From: Palsa-739 sp035532535
Lineage (GTDB): Bacteria; Actinomycetota; Thermoleophilia; Gaiellales; Gaiellaceae
Direction: 5' to 3'
Assembly: GCA_035532535.1 (NCBI GenBank)
Contig: DATKQT010000012.1
Span: 6,784-70,783 of the forward strand
DNA: 64,000 nt
Both the position numbers and the translations under genes were made by a program. The notes under the pieces are model-generated. The model was not told where the DNA came from and searched no databases. It saw only the letters and a list, made by a program, of their open reading frames with translations. Below are positions 24,344-32,583 of this stretch, in pieces (the stretch's first letter is position 1; each line of letters begins with the position of its first letter).

Positions 24344-25716
24344 GTACGGGCTCCCAGCACGCGCAACGCGTCGCGCGCAGCTTCGCGATCGTCGAACGGG
24401 ATCGTCCGGTCGCCGAACTCCTGTCCTTGCTCGGCGCCTTTGCCGGCGATGAGGACGACGTCGCCGTCACGCGCGAGCTCGACGGCGCGCGCAATCGCCT
24501 CCGCGCGATCGGGCACCACCTCGACCCCGCTCGTCGTACCCGCGACGATCTCCTCGATGATCGCCTGCGGATCCTCGCTACGCGGGTTGTCGGACGTGAC
24601 GATGGCCACGTCGGCGAGCTCGGACGCGATCCGCCCCATCACCGGCCGCTTGCCGCGATCGCGATCGCCGCCCGCGCCGACGACGACGAGCACACGGCCC
24701 CGCGTCATGTCGCGCGCCGCGCGCAGCACCTTCTCGAGCGCGTCCGGCTTGTGCGCGTAGTCGACGATCACCGTGAACGGCTGCCCCTCCTCGACGGTCT
24801 CGAACCGGCCCGGCACGCCGCGCACCGATTCGACGCCTCGCTTGATCGCGTCGTCGTCGATGCCGAGCACACGAGCGGCCGCGATCGCACCCAGCGCGTT
24901 CTCGACGTTGAAGCGCCCGCGCAGCCTGAGCTCGATTCCCTCGAGCGCAGTCGCATCGTCTCCGGTGAACGTGACGGCGTCCGGCAGCTCGGCCGCGAGC
25001 CTTCGTCCGTACTCGTCACCGACGTTCACGACCGCCGGCGTCGCTGCGCTGAAGAGCCGCCGCTTCGCCTGGAAGTACGACTCCATGTCGCCGTGGAAGT
25101 CGAGATGGTCCTGGCTCAGGTTCGTGAACACGAGCACGGCGAACCGCACACCATCGAGGCGATGCAGCTCCGAGGCGTGCGACGACGCCTCCATCGCGCA
25201 CGAGCGGTCGCCGGCGTCGAGCATCTCGCGGAACGTCCGCTGCAGATCGATCGCCTCCGGTGTCGTGCGCAGGACGCCGCGCCTCTCACCGCCCACGCGC
25301 GCCTCGACCGTTCCGAGAAGGCCCGGCCGACGGCCCGCGGCCGCGAGGATCGCGTACAGGAGAAACGACGTCGTTGTCTTGCCGCTCGTCCCGGTGACCC
25401 CCGCGACCTGCAGCTCCTCGGTCGGCCGGCCGAAGAACGCATCGGCGCCGAGCGCCATCGCAGCGCGAGCGTCCGGAACGACGATCTGGGGCACGTCGAC
25501 GGCGAGCGGCTGTTCGACGACGAGGGCGACGGCGCCGTTCGCGACTGCCTGCGGCGCGAAGTCGTGCCCGTCCGCGCGTTCGCCGCGGACGCAGAAGAAC
25601 AGGGCACCCGGCCCCGCGTCTCTCGCGTCATAGACGAGATCGAGCACCTCGACATTGGCCGGCCCGACGACCTCCGCCGCTCCAAGCGCAGCGGCGAGGC
25701 GCTCAAGTTGCATCAT
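24340..25716 (-). CDS. murE: UDP-N-acetylmuramoyl-tripeptide synthetase, meso-diaminopimelate type
   Basis: A 458-residue Mur ligase adding the third residue of the stem peptide. The P-loop is GVTGTSGKTTTS, the carbamylated-lysine region is FTNLSQDHLDFHGDMESYFQAKRRLF, and the specificity motif DNPRSEDP is the version found in enzymes that use meso-diaminopimelate rather than lysine. Two ATGs in a row open the gene at 25716. It follows ftsI after 12 bases and overlaps murF. The peptidoglycan of this organism therefore probably contains meso-DAP. Confidence 0.96.
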   Translation of the reverse strand: MMQLERLAAALGAAEVVGPANVEVLDLVYDARDAGPGALFFCVRGERADGHDFAPQAVANGAVALVVEQPLAVDVPQIVVPDARAAMALGADAFFGRPTEELQVAGVTGTSGKTTTSFLLYAILAAAGRRPGLLGTVEARVGGERRGVLRTTPEAIDLQRTFREMLDAGDRSCAMEASSHASELHRLDGVRFAVLVFTNLSQDHLDFHGDMESYFQAKRRLFSAATPAVVNVGDEYGRRLAAELPDAVTFTGDDATALEGIELRLRGRFNVENALGAIAAARVLGIDDDAIKRGVESVRGVPGRFETVEEGQPFTVIVDYAHKPDALEKVLRAARDMTRGRVLVVVGAGGDRDRGKRPVMGRIASELADVAIVTSDNPRSEDPQAIIEEIVAGTTSGVEVVPDRAEAIARAVELARDGDVVLIAGKGAEQGQEFGDRTIPFDDREAARDALRVLGART

Positions 25717-25728
25717 CTCGAGGCGAGT

Positions 25729-27387
25729 CTAGCCGGGCGGAACTTCGAGGTATTGCAGGTCGAACGTGGCGATCTGCGCGAACGCCGGGGCAGCGACGAC
25801 CCCGCCGTAGTACGCGCCCCGGGGCTCGTCGACGGTGACGAGGACGACGACGCGCGGCGAGCGCGCGGGCACCATCCCGATGAACGTCGCGTCGTACTGG
25901 CCCGGCATGTATCCGTTCGGCCCCGGCTTCTGCGCCGTGCCGGTCTTCCCCGCGACGGTGTAGCCGGGGATCTCCGCTGCGGCGCCGGTGCCGGCGTCCG
26001 AGACGACGCCCTTCAGCATGGCGAGGAGTTGGCGGTCGACCGGGCGCGGCAAGATCCGTCGCTTCCGCGGCGCGGGCGTGACGACGCCCTGCACGTGGTC
26101 GACGAGATGGGGCTGGATCCAGAGGCCGTTGTTCCCGATCGCCGCATAGACGGATGCGAGCTGGATCGCGGTGACGGAGATGCCCTGGCCGATGGGCACG
26201 TTCCCGATCGTCGAACCGGACCAGTACGACGGCAGGAGGCCGGCACTCTCTCCTGGATAGTCGATGCCGGTCTGCTCGCCGAAGCCGAAGCGATGGATCC
26301 ATTCCTTGAGCCGCGTCTCGCCGAGCTTCGTGCGCGCGATCGTGACGGCGCCGACGTTCGACGAGCGCTGGAGGATCTGCGCAACCGTCATGCGCTCGGT
26401 CGGGCGTATCTCAGCGTCGTGGACGATGCGGTCGGCGACGTGGATCGAGTCGGGCAGCAGGAACGACGTTTGCGGCGTAACGAGGTGTTCCGCGAGGGCG
26501 CCGCCGATCGTGACGACCTTGAAGACGGAGCCCGGTTCATAGACGTCGGAGATCGCGCGGTTCGCGGTGATGCCTTGCGCGAAAGCCTGCGGATAGTTGT
26601 TGGCGTTGTAGCCCGGTTCGGTCGCCATCGCGAGCACTCCGCCCGTGTGCGGATCGAGCACGATCGCGGTGGCGGACTTCGCGTGCCACTTGGCGACGGT
26701 GGCGCGCAGCACCTGTTCCGCGTTTGCCTGAATGCGATGGTCGATGGTGAGAAAGACGTCTTTGCCGGGCCTCGCCGGCTGGACGTTCTGGACGTCGAGC
26801 GTATGACCGAACGGGTCGCGCAGGATCGTCTCCTGGCCCGGAATGCCGGTGAGCTCCGAGTTCAATTCGAGCTCGAGGCCGGCCAGCCCGTTGTTGTCGA
26901 CGCCTGCATAGCCGAGCACCTGTGCGGCAACGGAGCCCTGCGGGTACGTGCGCCGTTCCTCGCCGTAAAAATGGAAGCCCGCGAGGTTCCGCTTGGCGAG
27001 CAAACTCGCCTTGTCGGGCGGCGCCTTCCGCTCGACGTAGACGAAGTGCGTGCCGTGCGTGCCGAGCGCGTGGAGAACGACGCCGCGCTTCAGGCCGAGG
27101 ATCCGTGCCGCGGTCGCCGCCTCCGCGGTCGGCTGCGTCACGGCGGTCGGATCGACGTACACCGTCGTCGCCTGCTCGCCGAGCGCGAGCGGCGTGCCTA
27201 CCGCATCGAAGATCGCCCCGCGCCCCGCCGGCAGTGCGACGGTCGCTCGCGTCTGCGCCGTCGCCATGGCCGCAAGCGGCGCTGCCCGCACGGTGGCGAT
27301 CCACGCCGCGCGCGCGAGAAGCCCGCCGAAGACGACGAGCGTCACGAGCAACACGAGACGGATGCGCGAGTTGACGACGCGCGTCAC
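25729..27387 (-). CDS. ftsI: division-specific penicillin-binding protein FtsI (PBP2b/PBP3 type transpeptidase)
   Basis: A 552-residue class B penicillin-binding protein that cross-links septal peptidoglycan beside FtsW. One N-terminal membrane helix (about residues 10-30) is followed by the dimerisation domain (LPAGRGAIFDAVGTPLA), then the transpeptidase with SVFK (active serine near residue 285), SSN near 337, and KTGTAQKPG near 480. No PASTA domains follow. The GTG at 27387 lies four bases after the ftsL stop. The short C-terminus fits divisome rather than sporulation PBPs. Confidence 0.94.
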   Translation of the reverse strand: MTRVVNSRIRLVLLVTLVVFGGLLARAAWIATVRAAPLAAMATAQTRATVALPAGRGAIFDAVGTPLALGEQATTVYVDPTAVTQPTAEAATAARILGLKRGVVLHALGTHGTHFVYVERKAPPDKASLLAKRNLAGFHFYGEERRTYPQGSVAAQVLGYAGVDNNGLAGLELELNSELTGIPGQETILRDPFGHTLDVQNVQPARPGKDVFLTIDHRIQANAEQVLRATVAKWHAKSATAIVLDPHTGGVLAMATEPGYNANNYPQAFAQGITANRAISDVYEPGSVFKVVTIGGALAEHLVTPQTSFLLPDSIHVADRIVHDAEIRPTERMTVAQILQRSSNVGAVTIARTKLGETRLKEWIHRFGFGEQTGIDYPGESAGLLPSYWSGSTIGNVPIGQGISVTAIQLASVYAAIGNNGLWIQPHLVDHVQGVVTPAPRKRRILPRPVDRQLLAMLKGVVSDAGTGAAAEIPGYTVAGKTGTAQKPGPNGYMPGQYDATFIGMVPARSPRVVVLVTVDEPRGAYYGGVVAAPAFAQIATFDLQYLEVPPG

Positions 27388-27391
27388 GCCG

Positions 27392-27775
27392 TTACCGCTG
27401 ATTCAGATCGAGATAGCTGGTGTCGGCAGCAGCCGCGGGAACGAGCCCGAGGCGCCGGGCCGCCTGCTCGATGCGGATGGACGCCGCCGCGCTCGAGACT
27501 TGCGACGAGAGGGCAGCGTTCTGGTTCTGCAGCTCGACCTGCTGCTGGTCGAGCTTGTTCACCGCGACGTTCGCCCGAAGCACGGCGACGTTGATTGCGA
27601 CGACGCCGGCGAGCAGGAGCGCGAACGCGGAGATCCAGAGAATGCCGGGGGTGACGCGGCGCGTCCGCTTGCGCGTGCGTGCGCGCGGCTTCGGTGCGGC
27701 GACGGGCCGCGCCCGCCGCCGTACCGGCGTCGGGACCGCAACGGCTTCCGCCGCGAACCAGTCGACGGTAGCCAT
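27392..27775 (-). CDS. ftsL: FtsL/DivIC-type division protein
   Basis: A 127-residue bitopic protein: a basic Arg/Pro-rich cytoplasmic part of about 45 residues, one membrane helix (ILWISAFALLLAGVVAINVAVL), then a leucine-zipper-like coiled coil (VNKLDQQQVELQNQNAALSSQV) and IEQAARRLGLVPA, the standard end of FtsL proteins. Sequence identity within FtsL is always low; the position between rsmH and ftsI and the architecture decide the call. Its ATG shares bases with the rsmH stop (TAATG). It should bridge FtsQ/B-like proteins to FtsW-FtsI. Confidence 0.85.
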   Translation of the reverse strand: MATVDWFAAEAVAVPTPVRRRARPVAAPKPRARTRKRTRRVTPGILWISAFALLLAGVVAINVAVLRANVAVNKLDQQQVELQNQNAALSSQVSSAAASIRIEQAARRLGLVPAAAADTSYLDLNQR

Positions 27776-28734
27776 TACTCGGCTTTCACCGCAGCGCGCA
27801 GGCGCGCCGATGCTGCACGCGGGTTCACCGCGACCTCGGCCTCGCTCGGCCGGACCGGCCGGCGCTGGATCGCGCGGAGCTCGGGCTCGTGCCCGCAGAC
27901 GCAGACCGGGAAGTCGGGCGGGCAGGTGCAGCCACGCTCGCGCTCGCGCAGGAACTGCTTGACGATCCGGTCCTCGAGCGAATGGAAGGAGATGACCGCA
28001 AGCCGCCCGCCGGGCCGGAGCATCGCGAACGCTGCGGGCAGCGCGACCTCGAGGGAACCGAGCTCGTCGTTGACGGCGATACGGAGCGCCTGGAACACGC
28101 GCTTCGCCGGATGGCCCTCGCCGAAGCGCGCAGGCGCCGGGATCGCGGCCCTGATCGTGTCCACGAGCTCACCGGTGCGCTCGAACGGCTCGTCGCGCCG
28201 GCGCCGGACGATCGCACGCACGATCTGCCGTGCGTAGCGCTCCTCGCCGTACTTGCGGAAGATGGTCACGAGCTCCTTCTCCGGCCACTCGTTGACGATC
28301 GCGCGCGCGTCAAGGTCCTGTGAAGAGTCCATGCGCATGTCGAGCGGCGCGTCGGTCGCGTAGGAGAATCCACGCTCGGGCCGGTCGAGCTGCATCGACG
28401 AGACGCCGAGGTCGAGGAGAATGGCGTCGGCCTGCACGCCGTTCTCCGCCAGCTGCGGAAGCACGACGCCGAAGTCGCCGCGAAGGAGCCGCGCCTGAAC
28501 GCCGCTCCGGCGCTCCAACCGTTCGAAGTACGTGCGCACGGTCGGATCGCGGTCGATCGCGATCAGCTTTCCGCGGCCCTGCAGATCGGCTGCGAGGAGC
28601 GCCGCGTGACCGCCGGCGCCGAAGGTCGCGTCGACAACCGTGTCCCCCGGCTGCACGGCGAGGCTTTCGCGCACCTCGCTCGCGAGCACCGGAACGTGAT
28701 CAGTCGCGCTGGGCTGCAAGACGTTCGGCAACAT
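27775..28734 (-). CDS. rsmH: 16S rRNA (cytosine-1402 N4)-methyltransferase
   Basis: A 319-residue SAM methyltransferase acting on C1402 of 16S rRNA. The opening HVPVLASEV, the SAM motif VDATFGAGGHAALL, DLGVSSMQLDRPERGFSY, HPAKRVFQALRIAVNDEL and SFHSLEDRIVKQFL are all diagnostic. A cysteine-rich insertion CTCPPDFPVCVC near residue 270 occurs in part of the family and could bind a metal. The ATG at 28734 lies 35 bases inside the end of mraZ, as often happens in the dcw cluster. Confidence 0.96.
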   Translation of the reverse strand: MLPNVLQPSATDHVPVLASEVRESLAVQPGDTVVDATFGAGGHAALLAADLQGRGKLIAIDRDPTVRTYFERLERRSGVQARLLRGDFGVVLPQLAENGVQADAILLDLGVSSMQLDRPERGFSYATDAPLDMRMDSSQDLDARAIVNEWPEKELVTIFRKYGEERYARQIVRAIVRRRRDEPFERTGELVDTIRAAIPAPARFGEGHPAKRVFQALRIAVNDELGSLEVALPAAFAMLRPGGRLAVISFHSLEDRIVKQFLRERERGCTCPPDFPVCVCGHEPELRAIQRRPVRPSEAEVAVNPRAASARLRAAVKAE

Positions 28735-29131
28735 CTCGCGTCCTCCCTTCCGACTCGGCGAGCTCGTGCCGCCAGGCGGCGCGATCCCAGATCTCGAGGT
28801 GGTCGTTCACACCCGCCACGACGACGTCGCGGTCGAGGCCCGCGTACTCCTTCAACGCTGCAGGGATGACGATCCGTCCCTGCTTGTCCAGGTCGCCCTC
28901 GACGGCGTTCGCGTAGACGACACGCTGGAGGCTCCGGGCCTCGCCGCTGAGCGAGTCGAGGTCGGCGATGCGGCTCAGGCTCCGTGTCCACTCGTCTCGC
29001 GGATAGGCGACGAGGCACGGATCCAGGCCGCGCGTCACGACGACGCCGCCCTCGAACGCGCGGCGGAACTTGGCCGGCAGCGTGAGCCGGCTCTTGTCGT
29101 CGATCGTGTGGTCGTGGGTGCCGAGCAGCAT
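28700..29131 (-). CDS. mraZ: transcriptional regulator MraZ
   Basis: A 143-residue DNA-binding protein with two AbrB-like swapped-hairpin units: DDKSRLTLPAKFRRAF near the start and LDKQGRIVIPAALKEYA in the second half. MraZ forms rings that bind tandem TGGG boxes in front of its own gene and controls the dcw cluster, usually as a repressor. The ATG at 29131 (MLLGTHDHTIDDKSRL) is the normal N-terminus. The expected operator array is directly visible upstream, which makes the identification very secure. Confidence 0.96.
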   Translation of the reverse strand: MLLGTHDHTIDDKSRLTLPAKFRRAFEGGVVVTRGLDPCLVAYPRDEWTRSLSRIADLDSLSGEARSLQRVVYANAVEGDLDKQGRIVIPAALKEYAGLDRDVVVAGVNDHLEIWDRAAWRHELAESEGRTRDVAERLAAQRD

Positions 29132-29153
29132 GTCGGGGCCGGGTCCTTCCCTT

Positions 29154-29209
29154 CCACTTCGCCCCACTCTAAACCACTTAACCCCACTTGTCCACCCCTC
29201 GCTCCCACT
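29154..29209 (-). promoter_or_regulatory. MraZ-box array and dcw promoter
   Basis: On the minus strand AGTGG occurs at 29209-29205, then at 29188, 29178, 29168 and 29158 (each running five bases down), the last four exactly ten bases apart; a degenerate GGTGG unit lies near 29197. Most units extend to TGGG. This is the arrangement MraZ binds. Inside it lies a promoter-like pair, TGGACA at 29194-29189 and TAGAGT at 29171-29166, with a 17-base spacer. Bound MraZ would therefore cover the promoter. Confidence 0.85.
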
Positions 29210-29279
29210 TGCCGACCGGCCGCCCCGCGAGTACGCTGCGACCGCGGCGCCCAGGTCTGCGGCTCAACGAGAGGAGCCC

Positions 29280-30158
29280 ATGTCCACCCAGACCCGGAAC
29301 CGCGTCATCGAGGGGCCGCTCAGCGTTGTCCTCCGGCCCGACTCGGAGGCCGCAGCCTCGTACCGGAGCGCAGTGCTCGCCCCGGGATTCGGCCCGGAGG
29401 CCGGGCTCGACCTGCGGTTCTTCGGCGGGAAGACGCTCCCCCACCTCCGCTACTCGATGGTCTATCTCGGGAGCTGGCAGGCGGACGAGCGCACCGCGCT
29501 CGACCACGCGCTTGCTGCCGCGATGCGCGACCGCGGTCTCAACAACGTCCTGACGCAGTACTTCCCGAGAGCGGATGTGACGACGACGTTCGCCGGCTCG
29601 AAGGTGCACGACGGCCCGCTGCCGGAGCGCGTCACCCGGGACGCAGTCGAGGCGCTGGTTCCCTCACTCGATCTCGGGCCGACCGTCGCCTGCCTGCTCC
29701 TGCCGAAGGGCGCCGTCCTCGTCGACACGGGGGACGTCGACTCGAAACACGGCCTCGGGGGGTACCACGGCTCGGTCAAGGTCAACGGCAGCGAGCGGTA
29801 CTACGCGGTCGCCGTCTACTCCGACGGGGACAACGGCATCGTCGCGTTCGACGCGCCGTGGAAGAACGTCTGCGCGACGCTCTACCACGAATTGCAGGAG
29901 ACGCGGACCGATCCCGACGTCGAGGATGCGATCCGCCTCGGGTCTGCGCCCGGCGCCGATCGGCTGCTCGGCTGGTACTCGCCGCGCGGTGGCGAGATCG
30001 GCGACATCCCGATGGCGGAAGCGGGCGGGGATCTCGGTCGCGTGATGAAGGAAGTGCCGCTCGCCGACGGGAGCGGCACCGTGCCGGTCCAGTTGCTGTG
30101 GTCGAACGCCGTCGGCGGCCCGGAGGGACCTATCCCGACGCCGCATCCGCCGCAGTGA
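29280..30158 (+). CDS. uncharacterised protein with an HExxE-type helix
   Basis: A 292-residue protein with a good ribosome site (GAGAGGAG) five bases before the ATG at 29280. It has no signal peptide. A middle segment reads NVCATLYHELQETRTDPDVEDAIR, where the His-Glu pair followed by a later aspartate could be a metal site like that of a zinc peptidase helix, although a full HExxH is not present. Nearby WYSPRGGEIGD resembles a structural loop around such a site. I do not recognise the family. It is divergent from mraZ and converges on the PfkB gene, overlapping its end by 29 bases. Confidence 0.75.
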   Translation: MSTQTRNRVIEGPLSVVLRPDSEAAASYRSAVLAPGFGPEAGLDLRFFGGKTLPHLRYSMVYLGSWQADERTALDHALAAAMRDRGLNNVLTQYFPRADVTTTFAGSKVHDGPLPERVTRDAVEALVPSLDLGPTVACLLLPKGAVLVDTGDVDSKHGLGGYHGSVKVNGSERYYAVAVYSDGDNGIVAFDAPWKNVCATLYHELQETRTDPDVEDAIRLGSAPGADRLLGWYSPRGGEIGDIPMAEAGGDLGRVMKEVPLADGSGTVPVQLLWSNAVGGPEGPIPTPHPPQ

Positions 30159-30960
30159 GCTGACGGCCGTAGGCGCCGCGGCCGGTGAGAACGGTCGCAC
30201 CGCAGCGCGCCGCAAGCTCGACCGCTTCGTCCACCGGCATCCCGGCGCCGAGCCCGAACGTGAAGCCGGCGGCGAAGCAGTCGCCGCAGCCGTACGCGTC
30301 CTCGATCGGACCGGGAATCGGCGCCGCGCGGAACGGGCCGCCCGGACGGATCCAGCCGCCGAGCCCGCCCGACGTACTGACCACGAGACGAGGCGGCGGA
30401 TCGAGGTCGATCGCGTCGAAGCGCTCGCCTGCGTCACCGCTGCTGCCGATGAGCGCATCGAGCTCCTCGGCCGCACGGTGCAGCGTCGGCAGCTCGCGCG
30501 ACGTGGCGGCGAAGATCTTGGCCTGGCGCGCCGCACGGACTGCGGCGACATCGCCGCCGGTGAAGTAGACGGCGTCGCAGCGCGCGAGCTCCTCCCACGG
30601 GAGCGAAGGGTCCTCTCCCGAGGGACGGAGCTTCGGCCCGAGCGTTGTGATCGTGCGCTCCCCGTCGGCATCGATGTACGTGAAGGCGCGACGCTGCGGC
30701 TGTCCTGCCTCACCGGCGTGCACCGTCACGCCGAGCTCGGTCAGGCGCTCGCGCGAACGAACGCCGATGTCGTCGTCGCCGAGGGAGGTGAAGAAGTCCA
30801 CGGAGCCGTTGAGATTGGCCAGCTGCACGGCCGCGACCGCGCCGCCGCCGGCGGGCTCCTCCCAGGTCTCGAGCGCCGAGACGATCTCCCCCGGCTCCGG
30901 CACCCGCTCGACGCGGGCGAACTGGACCCACTCGATGTGGCCGACGACCGCAACTCTCAT
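30130..30960 (-). CDS. PfkB-family carbohydrate kinase
   Basis: A 276-residue ribokinase-like sugar or nucleoside kinase. The N-terminal Gly pair region EEPAGGGAVAAVQLANL and the C-terminal catalytic segment EDAYGCGDCFAAGFTFGLGAG correspond to the two PfkB signatures; the usual DTxGAGD is DAYGCGD here, keeping the catalytic base aspartate and the anion-hole glycines. The lid strand and ATP loop look complete though the protein is short for the family (usually 300-330). The sugar cannot be inferred. The gene is divergent from the sigma factor gene, with only 38 bases between the starts. Confidence 0.88.
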   Translation of the reverse strand: MRVAVVGHIEWVQFARVERVPEPGEIVSALETWEEPAGGGAVAAVQLANLNGSVDFFTSLGDDDIGVRSRERLTELGVTVHAGEAGQPQRRAFTYIDADGERTITTLGPKLRPSGEDPSLPWEELARCDAVYFTGGDVAAVRAARQAKIFAATSRELPTLHRAAEELDALIGSSGDAGERFDAIDLDPPPRLVVSTSGGLGGWIRPGGPFRAAPIPGPIEDAYGCGDCFAAGFTFGLGAGMPVDEAVELAARCGATVLTGRGAYGRQLTAADAASG

Positions 30961-30998
30961 GTCTCACATCTTCGCGCGGCAGTACGTTGTATGTGTCG

Positions 30999-31535
30999 AT
31001 GGCCGTCGCAGTCCCGCCGTTCGAGACCTTCTACGAGAGCCACAAGACCGAGGTCTTTCGGTTCCTCGTCAGCCGGATCGGGCGCGACCGCGCCGAGGAT
31101 GCGTTCCAGGAGACGTTCCTCCGCGCACTGCGGGCATACGAGCGGTTGGAGCACGGTGAGCATCTGCGGGCCTGGGCGCTCACGATCGCGAACCGGATCG
31201 TGCTCGACGGCGTCCGTAGGCAGCGGCCGCAGGGCACCATGCCCGACCTCGTGACCGAGGACGGCCGGCCCGCCTACGAGGAGCTCGCACCGCTGACCGA
31301 GGGCCTGCCTCCGAAGGAGCGGGCCGCGGTGGTGCTGCGCTACGGCTACGACCTCGGCTACGACGAGATCGGCACAGCGCTCGGCTCGACCGAGGCTGCA
31401 GCGCGCCAGGCGGCATCCGCCGGCGTGCGGCGCATCCGATCGCAATCCGGTGACAGGCCCCAGACGTTCGCCCCTGGCGATCTTCCCACCCCACGCCGGA
31501 GCCCGGCTTCGGCGAACCCAGAGGAGCAGCAGTGA
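30999..31535 (+). CDS. ECF-type RNA polymerase sigma factor
   Basis: A 178-residue sigma-70 family protein with region 2 (FYESHKTEVFRFLVSRIG, then AEDAFQETFLRALRAYERL for promoter melting) and region 4 (LPPKERAAVVLRYGYDLGYDEIGTALGSTEAAARQAASAGVRRIR for -35 binding). The ATG at 30999 is preferred to a TTG at 30987. No anti-sigma gene is adjacent. Instead the stop overlaps the ogt start as GTGA, so the two proteins are made together. This suggests a role in the response to DNA alkylation, but that is inference. Confidence 0.9.
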   Translation: MAVAVPPFETFYESHKTEVFRFLVSRIGRDRAEDAFQETFLRALRAYERLEHGEHLRAWALTIANRIVLDGVRRQRPQGTMPDLVTEDGRPAYEELAPLTEGLPPKERAAVVLRYGYDLGYDEIGTALGSTEAAARQAASAGVRRIRSQSGDRPQTFAPGDLPTPRRSPASANPEEQQ

Positions 31536-32101
31536 TCGACAGTCCCACCTTCGAGCTCGACGAGCGCTTCCGTGCGGCAGCCGCCGCCGAGGGCCTGCTC
31601 GACGTCGCCTACGACGTGTTCGACGACACGGCGATGGGGCCGCTGCTCGTCGGAGTCACCGACCACGGCCTGTGCCGCATCTCGTTCGACCCGAATCCGG
31701 AGCGCGAGCTGGAACAGCTCGCGCGTGTCTACGGCCCGCGCGTTCTTCGGTCGACGAAGCCGATCGAGCGCGTGCACCGGGAGCTCGAGGAGTATCTCGA
31801 GGGGCGCCGCCGCGATTTCGACGTCGAGCTCGACCTCCGTGGCCAGCCGGACTTCTACGTCCGCGTGCTCGCCGAGCTTGCTCGCGTCGGCTACGGCGAG
31901 ACGACGACGTACGGAACGCTCGCGGCGCGGGCCGGCAACCCGCGCGCTGCGCGCGCGGTCGGCACGGTCATGAACCGGAACCCGGTGCCGATCGTGCTCC
32001 CGTGCCACCGCGTCGTCGGCGCAAACGGCAGCCTGACCGGCTACGGCGGAGGGCTCCACCGCAAGGAACTGCTGCTGCGCCTCGAGGGCGCGATCCTCTA
32101 G
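31532..32101 (+). CDS. ogt: methylated-DNA--protein-cysteine S-methyltransferase
   Basis: A 189-residue suicide repair protein that takes the alkyl group from O6-alkylguanine onto a cysteine. The acceptor site PIVLPCHRVVGANGSLTGYGGG is complete, with the recognition-helix arginine region GNPRAARAVGTVMNRN before it. The N-terminal ribonuclease-like domain is present but divergent. The GTG start at 31532 is fixed by overlap with the sigma factor stop. Confidence 0.95.
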   Translation: MIDSPTFELDERFRAAAAAEGLLDVAYDVFDDTAMGPLLVGVTDHGLCRISFDPNPERELEQLARVYGPRVLRSTKPIERVHRELEEYLEGRRRDFDVELDLRGQPDFYVRVLAELARVGYGETTTYGTLAARAGNPRAARAVGTVMNRNPVPIVLPCHRVVGANGSLTGYGGGLHRKELLLRLEGAIL

Positions 32102-32110
32102 TCGGGCTGC

Positions 32111-32317
32111 TTACTTGCCCCAGTGCAGGGCGATGACGGCGAGCACGCCCGCGATGAGGAGCGCGAGCCCTGCCAGCCACGTACCGCCTCGCCGGCCCAG
32201 CGGGATCATCGAGCCGAAGGCCATCAAAGCGCCCGCGATCGCGACCAGCGCCGCCGACACTTCCTTGAGCCGGAGCGCGTTGTGCACGGTGATGAACAGG
32301 AGTGGATGCATGCGCAC
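32111..32317 (-). CDS. small membrane protein, unknown
   Basis: A 68-residue protein with two hydrophobic helices separated by GRRGGTW. The GTG at 32317 has GAGGAG eight bases upstream, a strong ribosome site, which supports real translation over the internal ATG at 32311. It ends nine bases from the convergent ogt stop. No family is recognised. Confidence 0.6.
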   Translation of the reverse strand: MRMHPLLFITVHNALRLKEVSAALVAIAGALMAFGSMIPLGRRGGTWLAGLALLIAGVLAVIALHWGK

Positions 32318-32391
32318 ATGGTCGACTCCTCGTCGGACGGATACGCGGGATCCCGGATGCCGCGCCCGACCGCGGGAGCGATAACGAGGGC

Positions 32392-32583
32392 ATGTGGCTC
32401 GTCGTGCTCATCGTGTTCGTCACGATGTTCCTCATCCAGGCGGCGCAGTTCACCTGGATCGAGTACCTGCTGCGTCGCATCGACGTGCTAGAGCGTGGCG
32501 GGACGGAGCTTGTACCCCACGCCCCACACGTTGACGACCCAGCCGGGAAGCCCGGCCGCCGCCAGCTTGCACCGCACGCGTGA
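32392..32583 (+). CDS. possible small membrane protein
   Basis: A 63-residue frame from the ATG at 32392, preceded closely by GAGGG. The first half is a single hydrophobic helix followed by a short amphipathic stretch (WIEYLLRRIDVLERG). The second half lies over the end of the response-regulator gene on the other strand and looks like shadow sequence. It may be a real membrane peptide with an incidental tail. Confidence 0.35.
   Translation: MWLVVLIVFVTMFLIQAAQFTWIEYLLRRIDVLERGGTELVPHAPHVDDPAGKPGRRQLAPHA

Noticed and set aside
24427..27594. A 1055-codon plus-strand frame opposite murE and ftsI
   Set aside because: Long frames without stops arise by chance opposite GC-rich genes; the composition is Arg/Asp/Glu/His-rich and all motifs belong to the minus-strand genes.
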